Notes under the pieces: generated by a model
Databases searched by the model: none
Told to the model about the DNA's origin: nothing
Seen by the model: the letters and a program-made list of their open reading frames with translations, nothing else
Assembly: GCA_031280795.1 (NCBI GenBank)
Contig: JAITGF010000001.1
Span: forward strand, 1 to 12,577
Length of the DNA stretch: 12,577 bases
Source of the DNA: Candidatus Ancillula prorhinotermitis
GTDB taxonomy: Bacteria > Actinomycetota > Actinomycetes > Actinomycetales > Bifidobacteriaceae
Reading direction: 5' to 3'
Part shown: in pieces, positions 1-6,996 of the stretch
How the letters are laid out: each line of letters opens with the position of its first letter
Position numbering within the stretch: the first letter of the stretch is position 1
Program-made: the position numbers and the translations under genes

Positions 1-21
1 AAGAAAATGTGCATTCTGATA

Positions 22-41
22 AAGGCGCTGAGCGGCGCCTT
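22..41 (-). terminator. possible intrinsic terminator after adnB-like gene
   Basis: The stem AAGGCGC (22-28) pairs perfectly with GCGCCTT (35-41) around a six-base loop. On the minus strand, downstream of the adnB-like stop codon, it is followed by TTTATC, so the U-tract is short and interrupted. It could end the adnA-adnB transcript. It could equally serve a gene to the left of the window, which cannot be seen. The stem is directly visible; the terminator role is inference. Confidence 0.35.
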
Positions 42-43
42 AA

Positions 44-60
44 CTCCGCTCCCTGCGGGG
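44..60. repeat. short GC-rich hairpin
   Basis: CTCCGC (44-49) pairs with GCGGGG (55-60) around the loop TCCCT, with one G-T wobble. It lies three bases from the hairpin at 22-41 and four bases from the nested inverted repeat at 64-114, so the whole stretch 22-114 is a string of stems. No U-tract follows on either strand. Its function is unknown. Confidence 0.3.
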
Positions 61-63
61 CAC

Positions 64-114
64 AAGTTAGGGGTAATTTGCAAGCAAATTACTCTGCTTT
101 GCTAATTCTAACTT
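64..114. repeat. nested inverted repeat
   Basis: An outer perfect arm pair, AAGTTAG (64-70) and CTAACTT (108-114), encloses an inner perfect nine-base pair, GTAATTTGC (73-81) and GCAAATTAC (84-92), separated only by AA. The inner part could be a stem-loop or a protein-binding dyad. The region lies 28 bases downstream of the adnB-like stop codon. It is not followed by a run of T on either strand, so it does not look like a classical terminator. Confidence 0.5.
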
Positions 115-141
115 CGCGCGCAATCGCTCGTGGAGGGTGGA

Positions 142-3100
142 TTATCTGAGTGATACGCGTTCTAACACCCCTTGGTCGCCTTCGCGTACGAAGAAGAAGG
201 CAGTGTTCACGCTTTCGGGGTCGAGGTCTGGGTGAGCGCTAAGCCAGGCTGCGCGATACCATTTGAGCTGAATGCTCATCAGGGCAAGCTTGTCGCCTTG
301 CGGGTGGCGCCCCGTTTTCCAGTCGACGATCAACTGCTTTGAAGCATCTTCGGGGTCTGTAAAAACTGCATCGATACGAGCGATCACGCTATGATTTCCA
401 GACCCGACCATAAACTCTTGCTCAATACTTAATGGCTCAAGCTTAGAAAACGGTGAACGCAAGAAATTCCCTACTAATGCGTCGATGCTAAGGCCTGCGC
501 GCATATCTGAAACATATTCATAATCGTCATTCGCATGTAAGAGATGGTGTTTTTGGCGGAAGAACTCTTGCACAAAAAAGTGGAAACGGGTGCCGATATC
601 GTTGTAGTAGGTCGGTTGGCTAGGAGTGGGTCGCAAAATGCTCGCTAAGAAGGCGTTTCTATCGCTAGCAAGTGCAACCATTTTCGAGGTGGAAAGCACG
701 GTTGGAAGCTGAACGTATTCAGCCCAATTGGTACGTCGCTCTTCTTGTAGGCGCTTCTCGAGCATTAGTTTTTGCAAAATGTCACTTTTCGTAAGCAAGG
801 TGTTTCGCATTGTGTCAGGTCGGGCAGCAACTGCTTGCACTGCTTTTGATACGTTCATGTAGGCACTTTGCTCTAGGGTCGGTGTCAGATTTGGCCAGCT
901 AGTGCTCTGAGGTTCGTTTGGTATATGCTCTTCGATTTCAAGATCGGCAATTTCGCGGATGAATCGGACAGTCTTGGCGTACTCTTCTTCTCCTAGCGCT
1001 TTGAGGGCTGCCAGAAAACTTCGCGTCGGGTAGTAAATCGTCTTTTTTCCGCGTGGCAATGGCGAGTACGTAACCAAAAGATGGTGCTTTGCTCGAGTGA
1101 GTGCTACGTACGCTAAGCGAACGCGCTCTGCAAAATTGCGCCCTGCTACACCTTCTTCAAATGCCACCACTTGGCAATCGTAGTCGTAAAGCGATTCAAT
1201 TTCGTCAAAACAAACAAGTGGCTTCAAATCAGCTCTATCTAAGCGCAGGTTATCTGGAATGCTAGTATTGCTTACTAACCAACCAGTGCTTCGGGGCTCT
1301 TCCCACTTTTCAAAATCTTCCACTTTAGAATTCCAACTCAATTTATGAAATTGCTGCAAAGTGTGCCCTACTTGGCAGACGATATCCCATTCTAGACCTT
1401 TGGCACCGTGTATCGTTATCAGGGTAACCGCGCTTTCATCCACTGTGAAAGACGCTTGCTCAAATTTTGCATCGCTAATGCGGGCTTGATCCAGCCATTC
1501 GAAAAACCCACCAATAGAAGGCGTGATAGCAGTCGACTCATATTGCTTTGCACGCAACACGAGCTCTTGGATATTTACACGAGCTTGCACAGCGTAACTA
1601 CTGCTTGCACCCTGCAGTTTCTCCTCTTTTTTATCAAGCGGCAAATCGCGCACTCTGAGCAGGAGCTCTAGCTCTTCTTGCACTCCGGAAATGCTTGCTG
1701 CACGCGAAATGTAATCTGACGGTGAACTACCGACGAACTGCTGTAGAAGTTGCACTTTTTTACCGATACTTGCCGCTGCCACATGCCATCGCTCCTGATT
1801 GCTCTGAGTGCCTTTTTGTGACGCCACCTCCACGCAAAGATCCACTAAGGTTAACTCAGGTTTGAGGGGCACTTCCTCGCTACTTTGCTGATGCTTAACT
1901 ATAGCATCTAGCTCACGATTTCTTAAGCGTAATGCTTGGCGCATCTTCATCAAATCGCGAGGCCCTAGTGCGAACTTCGGAGATGTCAAAAATCGCATCA
2001 GCAGGTGAGATGCACCGCTATCAAAGCTAATTTGAGCTAGAGTCAACACATCGACGACTTCAGGTAAGTCAAGCAACCCTTTCAAACTTGCCATTTGATA
2101 TGGTATCTTGCGCTTTTTTAACTCAGCGGCAAAGGGTAGCAAATCAGCGTTGGTGGCGCTAATAATTGCAGCCGACTCACCTTTTGCGCCTGGGGTTTTG
2201 AAATGCTCGGCAATAAAATCGACAACAGTCTCCACTTCACTGGGTAAATTCTGCAGTTTTCGCAAAGTTTCCTCCACTTGGGTGTGGTTTTCGTCTGAAT
2301 TTGATGATTTACCAACCACTTTACCACTAGGTCCGCATACTTTCACTTGCAGATTGCCGATATCTGCACCTTGGTATTTTGTTAGCTTTTGAATCGCTTC
2401 ACCTTGGCTACCACATTTTGCGCGAGCATTTATCTCTAACACATGATTTGCAGCGTTCAAAATCAACTCATCATTTCGAAATGAAGTCAAAAGTGTCAAT
2501 GTTTTAGACACTTCGAGCTTACTTTCCTTGTGGGTAGGAAAATCTTCTCCAAAACGTATAATCCCGCCACTGCTGGCACCGCGAAAGCCATAAATCGCTT
2601 GGTTAGGATCCCCCACTGCCATTACGTGATGCCCCTGCCCGAAAATTAGCTGCAAGAGTCGAATCTGCGATGGCGAAGTGTCCTGATATTCATCTAGAAT
2701 TACTGCTTGGTAGCGACTGCGCAAAATTTTTCCAACTTCTTCGTGGTGCTCTAAAATCTTCACAGCGTTTGACACTTGATCAGCAAAATCAATTACACCT
2801 CGCTCGCGCTTAAGCTGCTCAAAAGTTTGGGCCACGCTCAGAAATTTCTGGCGTACTATCATTTTCTCCATAACAGCGCGTGGGTCCTTTTTTGGTTTTC
2901 CAGGGTCGAAGGCAAGCTTTTTATCCTTATATGATTTATGCCGACGCGTTCCAAAATCTTCTAGCTTTGACGTAAACTCCGTAGCAGTTTTTTGAACCCA
3001 CTGCTGGACTTCTTCGGGGGTAAGCAAATTGTTCTTTAAGTCATCTGTAAAATGCAAAAAATTATTCAAAAAGGAGTCCAAATTCATTTCATCAGTAAAT

Positions 3101-3585
3101 AAACCTTCTTCCTTTAGCAAATCCTCTGCAAAACACTTGTGAAAGGCGTCTTTAGCAATCATGAAACGGTCAGTATCGGTAATCACTTTTGCGTCAGAGT
3201 CGATCCCCTCTAGGTAGCCAAACTCAGATATGATACCCGCGGAAAACCCGTTATAGCTTGATATTTCAGGCGATTCAAAGCTAACTAGTTCGTCGGCGAT
3301 GGGAGTTGATTTTGCATAATACGTGCTGAGGCGTTTGCGTACACGATGCTTAAGCTCGACTACTGCTTTGCGGGTGAAAGTAAGACCTAAGATTTGTGAC
3401 GGGGCGATTTTGTGGTGCGCGATCAGCCAAGTAATTCGGTTACTCATCGTCTCAGTCTTGCCTGAGCCTGCACCCGCCACCACCAAAAGAGGTTCAGTAA
3501 TCGGAGCGTTGATGATTTCTAACTGCTCAGGAGTTGGAGGGAAGAGCAATCCAAGTTGCTGTTGAATCGAAAGTGCAGTCGTCAA
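142..3585 (-). CDS. adnB: AdnB-like UvrD-family helicase / RecB-type nuclease
   Basis: Large 1147-residue subunit of a predicted ATP-driven helicase-nuclease that resects double-strand breaks, as AdnAB does in mycobacteria. The motor is complete. It has Walker A GAGSGKT (K43), Walker B DEYQD (298-302), GDPNQAIYGFRGA (from 325), SFRNDE, HGAKGLEW (726-733) and YVALTRAK (R831). The C-terminal PD-(D/E)XK nuclease shows H1002, D1072, DWK (1088-1090) and a following Q..WY motif. I see no iron-sulfur cysteine set here. The start is TTG: the next Met (M47) lies after Walker A, and AAGGGGG stands six bases upstream. The TTG overlaps the TGA of the upstream adnA-like gene by four bases, which implies coupled translation and an obligate partnership. 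An AddA-like label is the main alternative. The family is certain; the AdnB name rests on gene order and domain architecture. Confidence 0.88.
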   Translation of the reverse strand: MTTALSIQQQLGLLFPPTPEQLEIINAPITEPLLVVAGAGSGKTETMSNRITWLIAHHKIAPSQILGLTFTRKAVVELKHRVRKRLSTYYAKSTPIADELVSFESPEISSYNGFSAGIISEFGYLEGIDSDAKVITDTDRFMIAKDAFHKCFAEDLLKEEGLFTDEMNLDSFLNNFLHFTDDLKNNLLTPEEVQQWVQKTATEFTSKLEDFGTRRHKSYKDKKLAFDPGKPKKDPRAVMEKMIVRQKFLSVAQTFEQLKRERGVIDFADQVSNAVKILEHHEEVGKILRSRYQAVILDEYQDTSPSQIRLLQLIFGQGHHVMAVGDPNQAIYGFRGASSGGIIRFGEDFPTHKESKLEVSKTLTLLTSFRNDELILNAANHVLEINARAKCGSQGEAIQKLTKYQGADIGNLQVKVCGPSGKVVGKSSNSDENHTQVEETLRKLQNLPSEVETVVDFIAEHFKTPGAKGESAAIISATNADLLPFAAELKKRKIPYQMASLKGLLDLPEVVDVLTLAQISFDSGASHLLMRFLTSPKFALGPRDLMKMRQALRLRNRELDAIVKHQQSSEEVPLKPELTLVDLCVEVASQKGTQSNQERWHVAAASIGKKVQLLQQFVGSSPSDYISRAASISGVQEELELLLRVRDLPLDKKEEKLQGASSSYAVQARVNIQELVLRAKQYESTAITPSIGGFFEWLDQARISDAKFEQASFTVDESAVTLITIHGAKGLEWDIVCQVGHTLQQFHKLSWNSKVEDFEKWEEPRSTGWLVSNTSIPDNLRLDRADLKPLVCFDEIESLYDYDCQVVAFEEGVAGRNFAERVRLAYVALTRAKHHLLVTYSPLPRGKKTIYYPTRSFLAALKALGEEEYAKTVRFIREIADLEIEEHIPNEPQSTSWPNLTPTLEQSAYMNVSKAVQAVAARPDTMRNTLLTKSDILQKLMLEKRLQEERRTNWAEYVQLPTVLSTSKMVALASDRNAFLASILRPTPSQPTYYNDIGTRFHFFVQEFFRQKHHLLHANDDYEYVSDMRAGLSIDALVGNFLRSPFSKLEPLSIEQEFMVGSGNHSVIARIDAVFTDPEDASKQLIVDWKTGRHPQGDKLALMSIQLKWYRAAWLSAHPDLDPESVNTAFFFVREGDQGVLERVSLR

Positions 3586-6500
3586 AGCGCACCCCCTTCA
3601 TCTTGCAGTGGGCAGGACGTTTTCAAGTTGCAAAAACGACACTTATCATTCAAGGATGCTATATATTCACTACCACGTGCATTTTTTGCAGCAGTTTCAA
3701 ACAGCTCATTTGCCTGGATGCTCAACGCATCAATGCCTTCTTGGTCTACCAGCGACTTTGAAGCATCGCCTTTGGTTTCTTTACCCAAGTAAACCAATGC
3801 GCCCCCTGCTGTTTTGCCAGCGCTTTCGGGGTCAAGTAGCTTTTGGTAAGCTAGAAGCTGCATATTCAATGGCACATTTTCGCTCGGATGCCAAGAGTTT
3901 GTAGACGTTTTCCAATCCACTACAAATAGCCTCTGGTCACTATTTACTTCTACACGATCGATCACACCATGAAGCTTAGTTTTAGGAGCAATCTCCACGT
4001 TTTTTTCAACATGAAGCTCAGTATTCTGAATCTGACGGTACTTAAGCATGTTTGCCCGGTCGGCGATATATTCGTAATATCCGGCAGCGTTTTCAAAATA
4101 ACGATTTACGCGAATTGTATTCATTTGCTCGTCGAATTTCGTATCAAAGCTCAAAATAAAGTCTTCGGGGTGCTCGTCTTCGCCAAGCTTTACCTTTCCC
4201 TGCTGTAGATCGTTGTAGACTCGATGCATTTCTTGCACAGTCTCTTCACGGGTGCCGACTAGCTCTGGTAAAATCTGCAAGACTTTATGTACAACTGTAC
4301 CCACCATTGCACTCTGACCTGACTGCATAGGGGTACCACCAGCTTTTTCTAAGAACCACTGCATCGGGCATTCTAGTAGTTTTTCGAGAGTGGAAGGACC
4401 TAAGTAAAGCATTTCTTCATTCCCAAAAGGCTCTTCTTGGCTTGGCATATGGTCAGCGTAGTGCCAATTTTGCAGAGAACCGCTTTTCGAGTCCAGGGCA
4501 GTCAGCTGACCCAAAAGCTGCACAGACTCGCTTTGCTCTAGCTCATGAGGCTCCTTCTCACCAGACAATGCTAACTCAAGCGCTTCAAAACTGAGTTGCT
4601 TTTGCATATCGTTAAGCGTGAGAGCTGGGTGAGAAAGCCCGGAAATGCTTGATGATTCCGGTAGAAGTTTCAAAAAGGAGGAAGCTGTCGACTCCGGGGA
4701 TTCTACAGCTATAAACTGCACGCGTTCACTTCTGGTTAAGGCGATGTAAAGCAAGCAAAGCTCATTATGTAGATTGGCACGGCGACGCACAGCCTCAGAA
4801 AAGGTACTGATTTGCAAAGGCTCTCTAGATGCGCGAGCAACGATAACTTGCGGAATTATAGAGGTGTGCAAAATACTATCGCGCAGGCGAGTATTCGGCC
4901 AGCTTGACTCGTTAAAGTCGATACAAAAAACCTGCTTGAAATGCATTCCGATTGCGTTCGTCGGCGTCAACAGTTGAACAGCATCCGCATTTTTAGCGGC
5001 GTGAATATTATCTACAGCTACCGGGAGTGAGTCAATGTAGCTGATGAAACCATCTATCAGCGTTCGCGTAGACATTGCACATGGATCGCCATCCTTTTGG
5101 GCAGTGTGTTCGAGGTAATACGCCTCAGCAAGTGAAAAAATCTGTAGCGACACGTCAAGGTGGTGGTTAGCAAAATCGGGCTGAACGCCTTTAATCGCTT
5201 CGTTTTGTAGCGCATTTGCCGCGCCTGATCGCTCCCAGATACTCCAGAGCACGCTTGGCATCGGGGTGTTATTCGCAACTAGATTGCGAAGTTCGCTCGC
5301 AAATGATTCTAGCTCTTGGTCTCGTCCACTTTGCACACCATAATGCGCACCATAATGCCGGCGTAATGATTCAACTAGGCTTAAGGAGGCGTTGCGGATA
5401 AGGCTAGGTGTAGTGTCGTCATCTTTAGTAAGTGACAGCTTCAAAAATGCTTCAAAGCTTATCCAGAGTGGCTCATCACGCAGTGCTTTCGAGTTAGTTG
5501 CACCTTGTACAGGGATATTCTGCGAGCGCAGACCGTGCGCGATTTCTTCAAAGGAGGACTGGGAGTGGGCGATGATGGCATAATCACTATACTTAGGTAG
5601 GGCAGAGGTAAAACTGCCGCGTTCAGTTGAATCAGTCTGAAAATTACCATGTTTCTTCTGCTCCTCGCCTAAGCTTTCAAGCAAGCTTGCCGCCTCTGCA
5701 TCAACTTGGTCTAAGTAGCCTTGCCTGATCTGATTCGCAACGTATAGAGTTTGCTCTAACGTACTACTCGCTTCTAGAGCTCTTACGTTCTCTCCCATCT
5801 CCTCTACTCGCTTTCCAATCATGCTTTGCATCGCGGTGCGCTGGGTGTAACCGGCAAAGAAGTGAGTGTTTTTTGCAGGAATATGCTGGTAAAGATTAAC
5901 GCCAAGCGAGCCGCGAAAACCGTTAGAAGTCAAGTACTCATTAAATAGCAAAATGACTTTAGTGCTGTGTACTTTCGCCAAGCGCTTTAGTAGTTCTAAC
6001 CCTGAAAGTGTCAAGTCCTGAGCATTGTCTACAAAAAGGTACTCCGCATCAAAATCCCCTGCCTCAAAGTTATTGTCTACTTGGGCGGTACTAAGGCTCT
6101 CCCGGGCGTGGTTAAGTAGCGAAATATGGTCATAGCTGTGCAAATCATCTAGCTTTTCTAGATATGACTCCAAAAGCGTAGTTGCGATGCTTAAAAGCGG
6201 AATCCCCTCGCTTGTGGCCAAGTCCTTAACGTCAGCAGAATCAATGCCGTGATCTTGCATCATCTCGAAAAATTCCCGTAGCTCCTGCTTGAACGCCCCC
6301 ACTTGTAGCGCTTTAGAATATGAATCTTCCGCGCCTTTGCTATTCATACCGCTTGCCACGCCACTTGCTCCCCCACTTGGTGCACTTGACACTACAGTTT
6401 GATTCGCAGCATCATTCAAATAAGAGTCGATACATTCATCGATCAGGCTCATTTGACCCGCACCAGTTATGAGCTGGAAACTCGTCTCATCATCTAAGCT

Positions 6501-6869
6501 AGTGCCTTCACCATCTTCTTCACTTAAGGTGACGTTTTGCAGTAAGTAGAATGCTAAAGACGATATTGTAAAAACGTTCGGCTTCGTTAAGTAAGCGGTT
6601 TCAGTGCCTTCGTTCGCATTAGCATCACTAGTAGCATCGCGATTAGACTCTAAAACGCTTCGCCAAAGCTGCTCTCTAAAATCAGCTGCCCTTTGCCTTG
6701 ATGCGCAAATCATGGCTGCCGTTCCCATATGCTGTGCGATGAATTCGCGCGCAAAAGTAGTTGTACCGCAAGATGCGGGCATACAAAACAGGTGCAGAGT
6801 GCTTGGCTCCACTATACCGCAGCGCTCACGCAATTCCTTTGCTATATCACCTATATCACAATTATACAC
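3582..6869 (-). CDS. adnA: AdnA-like nuclease subunit with degenerate motor
   Basis: Predicted partner of the AdnB-like helicase in double-strand-break resection; 1095 residues with AddB/AdnA-like architecture. The C-terminal nuclease looks intact: H861, D971, DWK (985-987) and QLLAYQ. Four cysteines fit the 4Fe-4S pattern of AddB/AdnA: C834, then CRFC (C1077, C1080) and C1086. The motor has decayed. The P-loop position reads PASCGTTT (31-38) with Thr in place of Lys. Walker B is DNAQD (281-285), lacking the catalytic Glu. The GDxxQ motif is lost although GFRG remains. Motif V reads TPTNAIGMHF (635-644), lacking the usual His, Lys and Glu. Only motif VI (YIALTRSER, R713) is well kept. A Gly/Ser/Ala-rich linker lies near 161-175. 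The start is GTG, with GGGAGAG seven bases upstream. The subunit is probably structural and nucleolytic rather than a motor. Confidence 0.82.
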   Translation of the reverse strand: MYNCDIGDIAKELRERCGIVEPSTLHLFCMPASCGTTTFAREFIAQHMGTAAMICASRQRAADFREQLWRSVLESNRDATSDANANEGTETAYLTKPNVFTISSLAFYLLQNVTLSEEDGEGTSLDDETSFQLITGAGQMSLIDECIDSYLNDAANQTVVSSAPSGGASGVASGMNSKGAEDSYSKALQVGAFKQELREFFEMMQDHGIDSADVKDLATSEGIPLLSIATTLLESYLEKLDDLHSYDHISLLNHARESLSTAQVDNNFEAGDFDAEYLFVDNAQDLTLSGLELLKRLAKVHSTKVILLFNEYLTSNGFRGSLGVNLYQHIPAKNTHFFAGYTQRTAMQSMIGKRVEEMGENVRALEASSTLEQTLYVANQIRQGYLDQVDAEAASLLESLGEEQKKHGNFQTDSTERGSFTSALPKYSDYAIIAHSQSSFEEIAHGLRSQNIPVQGATNSKALRDEPLWISFEAFLKLSLTKDDDTTPSLIRNASLSLVESLRRHYGAHYGVQSGRDQELESFASELRNLVANNTPMPSVLWSIWERSGAANALQNEAIKGVQPDFANHHLDVSLQIFSLAEAYYLEHTAQKDGDPCAMSTRTLIDGFISYIDSLPVAVDNIHAAKNADAVQLLTPTNAIGMHFKQVFCIDFNESSWPNTRLRDSILHTSIIPQVIVARASREPLQISTFSEAVRRRANLHNELCLLYIALTRSERVQFIAVESPESTASSFLKLLPESSSISGLSHPALTLNDMQKQLSFEALELALSGEKEPHELEQSESVQLLGQLTALDSKSGSLQNWHYADHMPSQEEPFGNEEMLYLGPSTLEKLLECPMQWFLEKAGGTPMQSGQSAMVGTVVHKVLQILPELVGTREETVQEMHRVYNDLQQGKVKLGEDEHPEDFILSFDTKFDEQMNTIRVNRYFENAAGYYEYIADRANMLKYRQIQNTELHVEKNVEIAPKTKLHGVIDRVEVNSDQRLFVVDWKTSTNSWHPSENVPLNMQLLAYQKLLDPESAGKTAGGALVYLGKETKGDASKSLVDQEGIDALSIQANELFETAAKNARGSEYIASLNDKCRFCNLKTSCPLQDEGGAL
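3592..3598 (-). promoter_or_regulatory. ribosome binding site deciding the TTG start of adnB-like gene
   Basis: AAGGGGG lies inside the last codons of the adnA-like gene, six bases before the TTG at 3585. With the four-base TTGA stop/start overlap, it supports the non-ATG start and translational coupling of the two subunits. Confidence 0.6.
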
Positions 6870-6876
6870 TATTTTT

Positions 6877-6883
6877 CTCTCCC
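6877..6883 (-). promoter_or_regulatory. ribosome binding site of adnA-like gene
   Basis: GGGAGAG lies seven bases before GTG at 6869. It decides the non-ATG start, since the next Met codon (residue 30) falls at the edge of the former P-loop. I could not identify a convincing -10/-35 pair for this transcript in the 6870-6980 region. Confidence 0.55.
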
Positions 6884-6943
6884 GTGCTTAAGGCTATGTG
6901 GGGGCATACTTACCTTGCGTAATTCAAGTAAAAAAGATGTTCA

Positions 6944-6959
6944 TAATTTGCGAAAATTA
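6944..6959. repeat. AT-rich inverted repeat in divergent intergenic region
   Basis: TAATTT (6944-6949) and AAATTA (6954-6959) flank GCGA. The dyad lies about 40 to 50 bases upstream of the inferred glgB transcription start and between two divergent genes, so it is placed where an operator or activator site could act. The symmetry is visible; any binding role is inference, and AT-rich dyads this short can arise by chance. Confidence 0.3.
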
Positions 6960-6985
6960 CCACACACGCGCGCCCTAGATGTGGT
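6959..6985. repeat. ACCACA/TGTGGT dyad overlapping glgB -10
   Basis: ACCACA (6959-6964) is repeated in inverse as TGTGGT (6980-6985), with 15 bases between. The right arm includes the TG of the extended -10 element and its first T. A repressor bound here would block the promoter. The six-base arms are short, so chance remains possible. Confidence 0.25.
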
Positions 6986-6990
6986 ATAAT
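6982..6990 (+). promoter_or_regulatory. extended -10 promoter of glgB
   Basis: TGGTATAAT is a perfect extended -10 (TGn plus TATAAT). The hexamer ends six bases before the ATG at 6997, which places the transcription start at or next to that ATG. No good -35 is seen: the hexamer at 17-base spacing reads ACACAC, as is common for extended -10 promoters. The upstream ATG at 6979 would lie before the transcript start, so this element argues against using it. Confidence 0.7.
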
Positions 6991-6996
6991 CAAAGT

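Noticed and set aside
6979..6996. Upstream in-frame ATG as glgB start
   Set aside because: It precedes the -10 element and lacks a ribosome binding site, so it would not be on the predicted transcript.
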